Assembly: GCF_038502225.1 (NCBI RefSeq)
Contig: NC_091374.1
Coordinates: forward strand, 7,887,151 to 7,951,150
Reading direction: 5' to 3'
DNA length: 64,000 nt
Source: Cherax quadricarinatus
Lineage: Eukaryota; Arthropoda; Malacostraca; Decapoda; Parastacidae
This document shows, in pieces, positions 1 to 11,800 of the stretch (the stretch's first letter is position 1; the number at the start of each line of letters is the position of its first letter). Position numbers and translations under genes: made by a program. The notes beneath the pieces are model-generated. The model saw only the letters and a list, made by a program, of their open reading frames with translations, did no database searches and had not been told where the DNA came from.

Positions 1-9
1 TGTAGGCAT

Positions 10-1845
10 ATGGGTGATGTTCAAAAGTGGGCCATTGCTAAATGGGAGGTGGACACTAAAAGAAAGTTAGCATCAGGTAGGGTAGGCTCCAAAACCTGGT
101 GGTCCCTGGTCAAGGACAGACAAGGTTATCTGCCTGATGAACTTATTCCACCTCTAAATCGACAGGATGGGACCACCTCTACTAGTAGTCAAGAGAAGGC
201 AGACCTCTTTGCTGAACACTTTGCTACCAAAATGCAAGTTCCTGATCCAGCAAGGGACCCTCCTTGGCTAGCTGCAAGAACTGTGTCAAAACTGTCAGTG
301 GTGACAATAAGGCAGGAGGAGGTGCATTTCCTACTTAAATCGCTTGACCAAGAAAAGGCTGTGGGCCTAGACAAGTTGAGCCCAAGATTGTTGAGATGTG
401 CAGACCAGCTAGCAGCACCTCTAACTCGCATCTTTCAGCACTGCCTAGTACAGTGTAAATGGCCCTCTCTATGGAAAGAGGCGAATGTAGTCCCTGTTCA
501 CAAAAAGAAGAGCAGAGCAGAAATCAGCAACTACAGACCAGTGTCACTCATGTCAATCACTGGTAAGATCCTTGAGACAATCTGAAGACAAATGACAAAG
601 TTTTTTGACTACCACTCACTACTTTGTGATCGTCAATATTGCTTCAGGAAAGGTTACTCTGCTGCTGATCTGTTGTTAAACCTCTCCACTAAGTGGCACC
701 AGTCACTGGATGAATCCAAAGTCAGCTGTGTGGTAGCACTGGACATTGCTGGCGCTTTCGACCGGGTGTGGCACCAAGGCCTCTTAGCAAAACTTCAAGC
801 ACTGGGAATTGCAGGCTCTACGCTATGTCTCCTCAGTGATTACCTTCATGGTAGATCTCTAAGTGTAGTTCTCAATGGAACGGAATCAGCAAGACATCCT
901 ATTGGGGCAAGTGTTCCACAAGGAAGCGTGCTGGGTCCATTGTTATGGAATGTCTACTTCAACGACCTTCTTCATCTCATCCCAGAATCACATGCATATG
1001 CAGACGACTGTACACTGACATTCACTTATCCAAGAGAAGAAATGCCAGCTGCTCTAAGCTACATCAATCACCAGCTGAGAGCTATATCAGCTTGGGGAAA
1101 TAGATCGCAAGTAACATTTGCACCTGAGAAAACGCAAATGATGATCGTCTCTAGGCACCATGATGGTAATGCTGGTGCAGTAGTAAGGATGAATGGGACG
1201 ATGTTGGCACCTGGAGAAGAAGTTGATATCCTTGGGGTGAAATTTGACTCCAAAGTAACCATGAAGAACCATGTTGTAAATCTTGCAAACAAGGCAGCCA
1301 GGAAGCTTACAGCACTTCGCCGTATCTCGCATCTGCTTGACAGTAGGGGTTGCAAGATCCTGTACGAGGCACAAGTACGCTCACACCTTGAGTATGCTCC
1401 ACTTTCTTGGTTTGCCTGCCCCCCCTCTCATCTGCGACTGCTTGACAGAGTAGAGAACAGAGCAAGACGTCTCATCTCTCGCCTGGACCCATCCTGGATA
1501 GATCTGTCATTTCAGCAGAGCCTTCAACATAGGAGGGATGTGGGTGGCCTTACTGTTATGTACAAGGCCAATATTGTCAAAATACCACACTTGGATCCAC
1601 TTCGAGGACAGCGTGAAACAAGCTTTTATGCCACAAGACGGGCAGAAAGCAGCAACTTCACTCTGGCTGTACCCTTCTCCAGAACATCACTCCATCTGAG
1701 ATCATACATACCCAGGATGACTCGAGTATGGAACACATTCGTACAGCATAATGATGTCAACGAGATAAAGTCAGTTGATCAAATGAAAATGCTGGCCCAC
1801 AGATGGCTCCAACTTCATCCTGTCCCGTACTTGTATGTTTCATAA
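10..1845 (+). pseudogene. LINE reverse transcriptase, one in-frame stop
   Basis: RNA-dependent DNA polymerase that would copy the element RNA at a nicked target. One reading frame runs through the whole span, interrupted only by TGA at 583-585. Before the stop lie the RT fingers with a YRPVSLMSITGK box. After it, counting from the ATG at 592, come motif A (ALDIAGAFDRVWH, Asp at residues 51 and 57), motif B (SVPQGSVLGP, 107-116) and motif C (YADD, 136-139), then the thumb and C-terminal region. No endonuclease domain is inside the window, because the 5' part is cut off by the window edge. A single nonsense codon implies a fairly young but dead copy. The ATG at 10 is only the first Met in view, not a supported start. 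Confidence 0.88.
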
Positions 1846-1894
1846 CAATAAAAATGCTTTCAAATGAGCTGATGTAGGTAACAGCTCTTAGCTT

Positions 1895-1958
1895 GCCAAT
1901 AAAGTTAGGAATCCTTAACCTGTAATATAGCTGTCAATAAAGCTAGGGATCCTTAACC
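1895..1958 (+). repeat. Duplicated 26-bp 3' UTR segment with twin AATAAA signals
   Basis: Segments 1895-1920 and 1933-1958 match at nearly every base and start 38 bp apart. Each carries AATAAA, and the poly(A) run follows the second one. Confidence 0.8.
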
Positions 1959-1994
1959 TTGTCAAACCCTGTGTAAAAAAAAAAAAAAAAAAAA

Positions 1995-2128
1995 GAGAGA
2001 GAGAGAGAGGGAGAGAGAGAGAGGGAGGGAGAGAGAGAGAGAGGGAGGGAGAGGGAGAGAGAGAGGGGGAGAGAGAGGGAGGGAGAGGGAGAGAGAGAGG
2101 GAGGGAGAGAGAGAGGGAGGGAGAGAGG

Positions 2129-2162
<34 letters not shown>

Positions 2163-2164
2163 GA
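1995..2164 (+). repeat. Purine (GA/GGGA)n microsatellite
   Basis: About 170 bp made only of G and A on the plus strand, mixing GA and GGGA steps, directly after the LINE poly(A). The Ser/Leu/Pro-rich minus-strand frames across it are low-complexity artefacts. Confidence 0.95.
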
Positions 2165-2500
2165 CACACACCCTTGTGACTCGACCCCTGCAACCACATA
2201 TAGGCGAGTGCGGGTACTCACACGCCCGCGGAGGAAAGCTACATAGCTGGTAGAACTAAGAAAACAATCAGATAAATGACAAACATGGATAAAATAACAC
2301 AGATAACGAGTCTTTTGCTCAGTGTTTTGCTGTTTGCAGATTAGACTAAGAAACAGAACACGACAAAGAAGGACAACAATAACTACAACGGTTAAACAGG
2401 TCACTACACATTCACCCAGTCGCTGCAAATTTGAAAAAAACCGTTGATTTCTTGTATACTCTTTTAGGAAAATAACTGAATATACCCTATTTACGTTACG
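2165..2500. other. Non-coding, with a LINE A 3'-tail relic
   Basis: Bases 2177-2215 match the 3' end of LINE A (the CTCGACCCCTGCAACCACA block and a degraded GGTGAGTAC). The rest shows no gene or repeat that I recognise. Confidence 0.6.
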
Positions 2501-2625
2501 TCATAGTAGGTTAGGTTACGTTAGCGTAGGTTACATTACGTTAGGGTAGGTTACATTACGTTAGGGTAGGTTACATTACATTCGGGTAGGTTACGTTACG
2601 TTAGGGTAGGTTATGTTACCTTAAG
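2501..2625 (+). repeat. 20-bp tandem repeat, about 6 copies
   Basis: Imperfect copies of a unit close to TTAGGGTAGGTTACATTACG. It looks telomere-like only because of TTAGG steps; the 20-bp period rules out a plain arthropod (TTAGG)n array. Confidence 0.85.
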
Positions 2626-2810
2626 TTCCTCTCTGTAAACGACTTTTTTCTCCACTAATTTTCGTTAGGTTATATTACAGAATAATTAGCAACACAAGGA
2701 GATCCAGCAAACTCACTGCCATAAGCATGAATGGTATATAATACCGATAAGATAAAGAATTAGACATGTGAAATATCTGGGGTATCTTAAGGTTAGGTTA
2801 GGTAAGGTTC

Positions 2811-2839
2811 GTCAGGAAACAGGACAAATGTTTCCTGAC
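2811..2839. repeat. Perfect 10-bp inverted repeat (hairpin)
   Basis: GTCAGGAAAC at 2811-2820 is the reverse complement of 2830-2839, with a 9-base loop. No coding context; it may be the end of an unrecognised repeat. Confidence 0.6.
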
Positions 2840-2963
2840 GCGGGTCTTAGTCAGATGATGACCCGCCTTTGGAGCTTTTGGTCATCTGACCGAGGCCTTC
2901 CGCTGTCTTACCGGTCCACCCCTTTAAAAATTATGGTCATTTATAACCATTTAAGTATGGGGG

Positions 2964-3440
2964 TATCTTAATTTGTAGACTTTTCGCCATCCAGTGACTA
3001 TCTGTACAAATTCGATGACGTAATGGGAAGACTGCAAAACTATATAAAAAAAAACGAGGTAATTAGTCCCTCAGCCTTGGAGCTGAAGAGTACCGTAATG
3101 TTAAAAGGTTAGACCCGTAACGACTACGGTACCCAGATGTTGCACATTTGTCTTATTCTTCATTTTAATTTTATCGTTGTATTGGTGTTGGGCGTATTAT
3201 GTTTTGTGACGTACTGATGCTTATAAAAGTGTTGGTTTTACACTCAAGCTTCATAACGACACTACAAAACTGACAAGTTGAATCCCAACTAATTTTGAAA
3301 CACTCCAAGACTGAGGGACTGATTATCTTGTCTTTTGTATACAGTTCTACAGTCTTCCCATTTTGTCCTCGAATTTGTAATGATAAAGCCACTGGTTGGC
3401 GAAACGTCTACAAATAAAGATATCCAGATGTTGTAGGTAT
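2964..3440. mobile_element. Degraded PLE terminal segments, inverted arms
   Basis: Left part reads on the minus strand and right part on the plus strand as the PLE terminal sequence (TTTGTAGACG, then the ribozyme-like segment, then the block around CTGAGGGACTGATTA). In the right arm, 3378-3421 keeps TTGTA / TACAA, a short stem, GCGAAACGTC and AATAAAGAT; the left arm is more decayed. Probably more than one old insertion. Confidence 0.65.
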
Positions 3441-3542
3441 GTTTAATTCTTAATCACTGAAATACACCGTCAAATAATCACGTTTTTCCTCCCGGGAGTC
3501 TTAGCTAAAGTGAAACAGAGTGCTGACGTTATTTAGGAGGAT

Positions 3543-5745
3543 GTGGTGACTGCTAAACAATCACAAGCATATGCAAGCCTAGACTATCTTGGAATGACAT
3601 TCAGTTTTAATATATCATGGAATTCCCCTAATAATGGCAATCAAGTCTCCCTCCCTGACTTTCACTTGGCTGATTTCATAGGACTGAAAAATTACTTAGG
3701 TGGGCTGAACTGGAATGACCTGACTAAGGGTCAGGTGGGTGGTGATGGTTGCCGATATGATGCTTTTCAGGGCATAGTTCTAGCTGCTCAGTCAAATTAT
3801 GTTCCAAATAGGGAAATCAGATCAAACAAAAATGATCCTAAATGGATGAACAATAGATTAAAATATCTGATTGGTCAAAAGAGAGGCATATATAGGCAAA
3901 TCAAAAGAGGAGAGGGGCAATTAAGAAATCGATATATTCAGTTAAAGAGAGAAATAAAAAAGGGAATTAGAAAAGCAAAAAGAGATTATGAGGTTAAAGT
4001 TGCAAGAAAATCGAAGACTAACCCAAAAGGATTCTTTCAGGTATACAGAAGTAAGATCAGGGACAAGATAGGCCCAATCAAAAGTTACTCGGGTCAGCTC
4101 ACTGACAGTGATAAGGAAATTTGAAGAATTTTTAACACATACTTTCTCTCAGTTTTTACACAGGAGGATACCAGCGATATTCCAGTAATGATAAATTATG
4201 TAGAACAGGACGATAATAAACTGTGCACGATTAGGGTCACAAGTGACATGGTCCTTAGGCAAATAGATAAATTAAAACCTAACAAATTCCCAGGCCCTGA
4301 TGAACTGTATGCAAGGGTTCTAAAGGAATGTAAAGAGGAGCTTAGCGCACCTTTGGCTAATCTTTTCAACATATCACTACAAACTGGCATGGTGCCAGAT
4401 AAGTGGAAAATGGCAAATGTGATACCTATTTTCAAAACAGGTGACAGGTCCTTAGCTTCGAACTATAGACCAATAAGCCTAACCTCCATAGTGGGAAAAT
4501 TTATGGAATCAATAATTGCCGAGGCAGTTCGTAGCCACCTTGAAAAGCATAAATTAATCAACGAATCTCAGCATGGTTTTACAAAGGGGCGTTCCTGCCT
4601 TACGAATATAATTAACTTTTTTCACTAAGGTATTTGAGGAGGTAGATCATGGTAATGAATATGATATTGTGTATATGGACTTCAGTAAGGCTTTTGACAG
4701 GGTCCCACATCAGAGACTATTGAGGAAAATTAAGGCACATGGAATAGGAGGAGAAATTTTTTCCTGGATAGAGGCATGGTTGACAAATAGGCAGCAGAGA
4801 GTTTGCATAAATGGGGAGAAATCAGAGTGGGGAAGCGTTACGAGCGGTGTTCCACAGGGGTCAGTGTTGGGCCCCCTGCTGTTCACAATCTACATAAACG
4901 ACATAGATGAGGGCATAAAGAGCGACATCGGCAAGTTTGCCGATGACACCAAAATAGGCCGTCGAATTCATTCTGACGAGGACATTAGAGCACTCCAGGA
5001 GGATTTGAATAGACTGATGCAGTGCTCGGAGAGGTGGCAGATGCAGTTTAATGTAGACAAATGCAAAGTTCTAAATGTTGGACAGGACAATAACCATGCC
5101 ACATATAAACTAAATAATGTAGATCTTAATATTACGGATTGCGAAAAAGATTTAGGAGTTCTCGTTAGCAGTAATCTGAAACCAAGACAACAGTGCATAA
5201 GTGTTCGCAATAAAGCTAATAGAATCCTTGGCTTCATATCAAGAAGCATAAATAATAGGAGTCCTCAGGTTGTTCTTCAACTCTATACATCCTTGGTTAG
5301 GCCTCATTTAGATTATGCTGTACAGTTTTGGTCACCGCATTACAGAATGGATATAAATTCTCTGGAAAATGTACAAAGGAGGATGACAAAGTTGATCCCA
5401 TGTATCAGAAACCTTCCCTATGAGGATAGACTAAGGGCCCTGAATCTGCACTCTCTAGAAAGACGTAGAATTAGGGGGGATATGATTGAGGTGTATAAAT
5501 GGAAGACAGGAATAAATAAAGGGGATGTAAATAGTGTGCTGAAAATATCCAGCCTAGACAGGACTCGCAGCAATGGTTTTAAGTTTGAAAAATTCAGATT
5601 CAGGAAGGATATAGGAAAGTACTGGTTTGGTAATAGAGTTGTGGATGAGTGGAACAAACTCCCGAGTACAGTTATAGAGGCCAGAACGTTGTGTAGCTTT
5701 AAAAATAGGTTGGATAAATACATGAGTGGATGTGGGTGGGTGTGA
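3543..5745 (+). pseudogene. CR1-like reverse transcriptase (LINE B1), broken
   Basis: Reverse transcriptase of a CR1-clade LINE. The basic linker before the RT (PKWMNNRLKYLIGQKRGIYRQ) comes first, then NYRPISLTSIVGK, HGFTKGRSCLTN, motif A (YMDFSKAFDRVPH), motif B (TSGVPQGSVLGPLLF), motif C (KFADDTKIG) and the C-terminal region ending in a Trp-Asn-Lys-Leu-Pro box. Two lesions: TGT became TGA at 4122-4124 (B3 reads Cys here), and a one-base insertion near 4606-4612 shifts the frame, so 4669-5745 continues in the next frame. The apurinic-endonuclease domain is missing through 5' truncation. The ATG at 3543 is not a real start. Confidence 0.9.
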
Positions 5746-5904
5746 GTTGGACCTGATAGCTTGTGCTACCAGGTCGGTTGCCGTGTTCCTCCCTTAAGTC
5801 AATGTGACCTGACCTGACTAGGTTGGGTGCATTGGCTTAAGCCGGTAGTAGACTTGGACCTGTTGATAAATTAGACACATGTGCAACTCTTGGGTATCTA
5901 TTGA

Positions 5905-5939
5905 GGAAACGTTTCGCCACACAGTGGCTTCATCAGTCC
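5905..5939 (-). ncRNA. Hammerhead-ribozyme-like motif, left arm
   Basis: On the minus strand: GGA, CUGAUGA, one extra A, a 5-bp stem II (GCCAC/GUGGC, loop UGU), GAAAC, GUU, UCC. All conserved core bases are present (C3, G5, A6, G8, A9, G12, A13, A14). Stem I is only 3 bp here. Stem III would be A-C with G-U and no loop, so it could form only between two molecules. Confidence 0.6.
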
Positions 5940-6106
5940 ATACGTAGGAGAAACTTGAAGAACAGGAGGAGAATGAAGTAATCAGTCCCTCAACCTTGAG
6001 TCGATGTGTTCAGTCCATTCAAGATTGATGGACTGAACACATCGACTCAAGGTTGAGGGACTGATTACCTCATTCTCCTCCTGTTCTTCAAGTTTCTCCT
6101 ACGTAT

Positions 6107-6141
6107 GGACTGATGAAGCCACTGTGTGGCAAAACGTTTCC
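6107..6141 (+). ncRNA. Hammerhead-like motif, right arm, core broken
   Basis: Mirror copy of the left-arm motif, but GCGAAAC reads GCAAAAC, so G12 (6131) is A. G12 is an invariant catalytic base of hammerheads, so this copy should be inactive even if the left one is not. Confidence 0.5.
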
Positions 6142-6284
6142 TCAATAAAGATACCCAAGAGTTGCACATGTGTCTAATTTATCAACATGTCGGTTCTCTG
6201 AACCATTCATCTACAAAGACTTGGACCTGCCTCGCATGGGCCAGTAGGCCTTCTGCAGTGTTCCTTCGTTCTTATGTTCTTATG

Positions 6285-6480
6285 TTTAAAACTAATAATC
6301 ACTCAGGATTCTATATACGACTTGCGTCAGACCCATAAGTGTCCCGAACCTGTCCCCACAAACACGTCAAACAACTAGTTTGTCTAAAGATTCACAAAAC
6401 TAGCCCTGGAATAGAGGGATAACTTACGGGACAAAGAAGTGAAACTAATCACCTTAGAGTATAGAAGGAAACATGAACAT
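6285..6480. other. Unassigned non-coding
   Basis: No gene, RNA or recognised repeat seen between the end of LINE B1 and the next PLE fragment. Confidence 0.5.
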
Positions 6481-6600
6481 TAAAATGGTATAAAATACCG
6501 ACAGATTGTTAGGTAAGACACATATGCAACAGTTAGGTATCTTTATTTCGAAACGTTTCGCCTACACAGTAGGCTTCTTCAGTCGAGTACAGAAAAGTTG
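6481..6600 (-). mobile_element. PLE terminal fragment with hammerhead-like motif
   Basis: Minus-strand copy of the same terminal sequence as in the insertion at 32747-32983: the GGTATAAAATACCGACAG end (6488-6505), the AGGTATCTTTATT block and the ribozyme-like segment. No target duplication identified. Confidence 0.8.
6548..6586 (-). ncRNA. Hammerhead-ribozyme-like motif, full canonical core
   Basis: On the minus strand: UCGA (stem I), CUGAAGA core, an extra A, a 6-bp stem II (GCCUAC/GUAGGC) with loop UGU, GAAAC, GUU cleavage triplet, UCGA (stem I). Every invariant core position fits CUGANGA...GAAA. The identical motif on the plus strand at 32872-32910 is in a different insertion. Confidence 0.65.
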
Positions 6601-7559
6601 ATAGAAGCAGAAGATACTTGAAAGAAACATGATAATGTACAACATACACAGAGAATTTGATAAAGCACACACACTTTGAGAATAGAAATACCAAAGGAGA
6701 GAGGATATATACAACATATTCGGGATTATAAAAGGAACAAGGAGAGACTGACAGGAAGGTATCAGTGAAAAGATTAAAGCTAAAGAGACAAGTGAGCCAC
6801 AGAAACTTTGGAAAACATTTCTTTAACTTCCGGATGATCAGGATGTGGAATGTTTTGGACGAGATAGTAGTGGAAGAAAACGAATTACCTGGAACACTTA
6901 CCTTGCTGTGTGAAGGAGGTAGCGAAGGAGGTGCCACGTACTAAGGCTAGTACGGAGGACACGCATCTGAGCACACAATTGATACTGTCCTGAGACGACC
7001 TCTTCACCCACGATCCGTTCTTGCTGCTGCCTCGAAACATGCCTCGTCACCAAACACTCAACCATCACCACAATATTCAACCACCACCACCGTGACTTTC
7101 TGCTACACACATCTCACCCACCAGATAAACACAATTCGTCACCTCTGGCGTTCACATCAACGATTTTATTATATAAAAAAATCGTACAGAAAACGCTAAG
7201 ATTGGATCAACACGTTAATTAGGTAAAACACCGTATTGCGCAGTGTTGTTTTGCGTTTTCTCACGAATTACATAGCACTTTCACTATTTTTTTCACTATT
7301 CAAGTAATGCTAGTTTAAGATGCTGTAAGAGAACCATTGATCGGGTTTCCGTATGAGTGAGATACAAACTGGTTTTCTTAGACCAATTAAGTACATACCT
7401 GAGGTTTGAGGGGAAAACTGGGCAACAGTACCCCTCGAATTGTGCATCAGTTCCACTCGAATTCCCTGCAATACTGCTTTCTGGCTTGCCTACTGTCACT
7501 ACTCAAATGCCTAGTATACTACCAGCCATGATAGTACCCTAGTGTTGCCACTAGCAGGA
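6601..7559. other. Non-coding interval
   Basis: No supported gene. Frames of 66-134 codons exist on both strands but lack recognisable domains and are AT-rich, low-confidence frames. 7083-7300 is unremarkable apart from short A/T runs. Confidence 0.5.
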
Positions 7560-7862
7560 CGGAGGTAAGGACCTACAGGACTGAAGCAACACCCCCACCC
7601 ACTCGGCACCGAAGCAACCCCCAACCCACTCGGCACCGAAGCAACCCCCCACACACTCGGCACTGAAGCAACCACACACACACACACACACACACACACC
7701 CGGCACACTGAAGCAACTCGGCACCAACCACCACACACACACACACACTCGGCACTGAAGCACTGAAGCAACCACACACACACACCCGGCACTGAAGCAA
7801 CCACACACACACACACCCGGCACTGAAGCAACCCCACACACACACACCCGGCACTGAAGCAA

Positions 7863-7908
<46 letters not shown>

Positions 7909-8749
7909 AAGCAACCACACACACACACACACACACCCGGCAAAGCAACCACACACACACACCCACTCGGCACTGAAACAACACTCGGCACTGAAGCAAC
8001 CACACACACACACACCCTCCACTTTAGAAAACACACACACACACACACACACACCCTGCACTGAAACAACCACACACACACACACACACACACCCGGCAC
8101 TGAAGCAACCACACACACACACACCCTGCACTGAAGCAACCACACACACACACACACACACCCCGCACTGAAACAACCACACACACACACACACACACAC
8201 CCGGCACTGAAGCAACCACACACACACACACCCGGCACTGAAGCAACCACACACACACACACCCGGCACTGAAGCAACCACACACACACACACCCGGCAC
8301 TGAAGCAACCACACACACACACACGCACACACACACCCGGCACTGAAGCAACCCCACACACACACCCGGCACTGAAACAACCACACACACACACACACAC
8401 ACACACACCCGGCACTCGGCAGTGAAGCAACCCCCCACCCACTCGGCACTGAAGCAACCCCCCACCCACTCGGCACTGAAGCAACCCCCTAACCCATTCG
8501 GCACTGAAGCAACCCCCCCCACCCACTCGGCACTGAAGCAACCACACACACACACACACACACACTCGGCACTAAAGCAACCACAGACACACTCGGCACT
8601 GAAGCAACCACACACACACACGCACACTCGGCACTGAACCACACACACACACACACACACACCCGGCACTGAAACAACCACACACACACACACCCTGCAC
8701 TGAAGCAACCACACACACACACACACACACACACCCTGCACTGAAGCAA

Positions 8750-8790
<41 letters not shown>
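7560..8790. repeat. CA-rich compound minisatellite, array 1
   Basis: Units are a conserved core around GGCACTGAAGCAACC followed by a variable (AC)n run, so unit length varies from about 20 to 60 bp. Two sub-blocks (7590-7675 and 8415-8540) have CCCACCCACTC in place of (AC)n. The Cys/Val-rich frames on the minus strand come from reading (TG)n and are not genes. The array runs straight into LINE A1. Confidence 0.95.
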
Positions 8791-8792
<2 letters not shown>

Positions 8793-8844
8793 TAAGGGGA
8801 CTGTAGGGAAAGAAGGAGCAAAACAGCATGTAGAAGCTCAATCA

Positions 8845-11800
8845 GTGGAGAATGTAGTAAATGAAAGACCTAAGCTATATGTGGAGGCCCTAACAGACCA
8901 CAGCAGAGCCCAGGGAAAGCCGAGAAGGGAAAATGACAGGCCACTGAGCCCAAGTACATTAGCTAGTGAAACTGAAGAAAGGAAAGCTGCAATGGAGGAA
9001 ATCAAATTGAATGAGAGGATACACAGGGATATGCAGTGGGAGAATGAAAGGGTGAGGTCAGTCTTTGTGTATGGGCTCCAGGAAGTTGAAGGGGAAACAT
9101 ATGAAGCCAGAAAACAAGGGAAAAAAAAGCAATTGAAAGAATCATGAAAGCAATAGAAGACGACATGACCCAGCTGGAAAATCTTCGGAGAATAGGGGGT
9201 TATGTAAAAAAAAGAACCCGGCCAGTGAAAGTGACCTTCAAGGCAGAATCGACTCGGAACAGGATCCTGCAGGAGAAAGCACGATTAAGGGACATGCCGG
9301 CATACAGGAAGGTGTATCTCGACCACGACAGAACACAAGCAGAAAGGCAGAAACAGAGAGAGATGGTACAAAGGCGAAAGGAGGAAAGAGAGGGGATGGA
9401 GAAGACAGACAGGAGATCCCAGACACAGGAAGATCAAATGCAGCCTCCCTCAACTTCCTATAGAAGTCTCCCAACCAGGTCAACCCCAGTGCAACCAAAC
9501 ACTCTAAACCAAAACACCCATGCCACATCCAATGCCCCCACCCACTGCATTACAAACTCCACCCCCACAGCAACCACCCATAGTTCCTTATCAGGTCTCC
9601 CACTTCCCCAACCCCAATACACATCCCAGACCACAATCTTAGAAAAGAAGTTGAAGGTGTGGTATACAAATGCAGATGGAATAACAAATAAGTATGAGGA
9701 GTGGCACAAAAGATTCAAGGAGACATCCCCAGACATAATAGCACTCACAGAAACAAAACTCACCAGAATAATAACAGATTCAATCTTTCCAACCGGATAT
9801 CAAATCCTCAGGAAAGACAGAGGGAGGAGAGGGGGAGGAGGAGTTGCACTGCTCATTAAAAACCAGTGGGGGTTTGAGAAAATGGAAGGAATGGATGGCA
9901 CGGGCGAAAGGGACTACTTAGTAGGAACAATCCAGTCTGAGGGACATAAGGTGATAATTGCAGTAATGTACAACCCACCACAGAACTGCAGGAGGCCAAG
10001 AGAAGAATACGATGAGAGCAACAGAGCAATGGTCGACACACTAGCCGAGGTGGCCAGGAGAGCACACATGGGGGAAGCAAAGTTACTAGTTATGGGTGAT
10101 TTCAATCACAAGGAGATTGACTGGGAAAACCTGGAGCCCCATGGGGGTCCCGAAACATGGAGAGCCAAGATGATGGATGTGGTACTGGAAAACCTCATGC
10201 ATCAACATGTTAGAGACACTACCAGAGAGAGAGGAGAGGATGAACCAGCAAGACTGGACCTTGTATTCACCTTGAGTAGTTCTGACATCGAGGATATCAT
10301 GTATGAAAGGCCCCTGGGAGCTAGTGATCATGTGGTTCTGTGCTTCGACTACATAGTTGAGCTCCAAGTGGAGAGAGCAGCAGGAATAGGGTGGGAAAAA
10401 CCAAACTACAAAAGGGGGAACTACTCAGGCTTGAGGAACTTCCTTCAAGACATTCAGTGGGAGAGGGAACTGACAGGAAAACCAGTACAAGAAATGATGG
10501 ACTATGTGGCAACAAAATGCAAGGAGGCAGAGGAGAGGTTTGTTCCCAAGGGAAACAGAAATAATGGGAAGAACAGAACGAGTCCTTGGTTCACCCAAAG
10601 GTGTAGGGAGGCAAAAACTAGGTGTACTAGAGAATGGAAAAGGTACAGAAGACAGAGAACTCAGGAAAATAAAGAGATTAGCCGAAGAGCCAGAAACGAA
10701 TATGCACAGATAAGAAGGGAGGCTCAGCGGCAATATGAAAATGACATAGCAACGAAAGTCAAGACTGACCCGAAGCTGTTGTACAGCCACATCAGGAGGA
10801 AAACAACAGTCAAGGACCAGGTAATCAGACTGAGGAAGGGTGATGGGGAATTCACAAGAAACGACCGGGAGGTATGTCAGGAGCTCAACACAAGATTTAA
10901 AGAAGTATTTACAGTGGAAACCAGTAGGACTCCAGGAAATCAGAGCAGGGGGGTGCACCAGCAAGTGCTGGATGAGGTACATATAACCAAGGAGGAGGTG
11001 AAGAAGCTGCTATGCGAACTTGACACCTCAAAGGCGGTGGGACCAGACAACATCTCTCCGTGGGTCCTTAAAGAGGGAGCAGAGACATTGTGTGTACCAT
11101 TGACAAAGATCTTCAACACATCATTTGAAACTGGGCAACTCCCCGAGGTATGGAAGATGGCAAATGTAGTCCCAATTTTTAAAAAGGGAGACAGACATGA
11201 GGCACTAAACTACAGACCTGTATCACTAACGTGTATAGTATGCAAGGTCATGGAGAAGATCATCAGGAGGAGAGTGGTGGAGCACCTGGAAAGAAACAAG
11301 TGTATAATTGACAACCAGCATGGTTTCAGGGAGGGAAAAATCCTGTGTCACAAACCTATTAGAGTTTTATGACAAGGTGACAGAAGTAAGACAAGAGAGA
11401 GAGGGGTGGATCGACTGCATTTTTTTGGACTGCAAGAAGGCCTTCGACACAGTTCCTCACAAGAGGTTACTGCAAAAGCTAGAGGATCAGGCACACATAA
11501 CAGGAAAGGCACTGCAATGGATAAGAGAATACCTTACAGGGAGGCAACAGCGAGTCATGGTACGTGACGAGGTGTCAAAGTGGGCGTCTGTGACAAGCGG
11601 GGTTCCACAGGGGTCAGTCCTTGGACCTGTGCTGTTCTTGGTATATGTGAATGACATAACGGAAGGGATAGACTCAGAAGTGTCCTTGTTTGCGGACGAT
11701 GTGAAGTTAATGAGAAGAATCAAATCGGATGAGGATCAGGCAGGACTACAAAGAGACCTGGACAGGCTACAAGCCTGGTCCAGCAACTGGCTCCTTGAGT

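Larger units (their letters stand above)
1..1994 (+). mobile_element. Non-LTR retrotransposon, 5' end outside window, poly(A)-tailed
   Basis: The window opens inside a LINE. The visible part is the reverse transcriptase (10-1845), a 3' UTR with an AATAAA-like signal near 1848 and a 20-base A run at 1975-1994. The 3' UTR holds two copies of a 26-bp segment (1895-1920 and 1933-1958), each with its own AATAAA. A poly(A) end and a YADD catalytic box set this element apart from the CR1-like LINEs elsewhere in the window, which end in short tandem repeats and have FADD. Clade unresolved; I would test Jockey, RTE and Rex/Babar-like groups first. Confidence 0.85.
5863..6216. mobile_element. Palindromic PLE insertion with 13-bp target duplication
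   Basis: Inserted in the LINE B1 3' UTR. The target AGACTTGGACCTG is present on both sides (5850-5862 and 6217-6229), and the LINE sequence resumes exactly after it, as B2 and B3 show. The insert has two inverted arms (5863-6018 and 6028-6185) about a 9-base centre, followed by a 31-base single-copy tail containing TGTCGG. No coding sequence. Both arms carry a hammerhead-like segment. Confidence 0.92.
3540..6284 (+). mobile_element. CR1-like LINE B1, 5'-truncated, with nested PLE
   Basis: CR1-type LINE lacking its endonuclease. It contains the RT pseudogene (3543-5745), a 3' UTR (5746-5862), a 354-bp PLE insertion (5863-6216), and the remaining 3' UTR (6217-6284). It ends in two perfect copies of the 8-bp repeat TTCTTATG (6269-6284) with no poly(A), like CR1 elements, which end in 8-bp repeats. 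Two further copies, B2 (43872-45425) and B3 (55370-57575, minus), are in this window. Confidence 0.92.

Noticed and set aside
2501..2625. Arthropod telomere (TTAGG)n
   Set aside because: Period is 20 bp with TTACATTACG parts; not TTAGG repeats.
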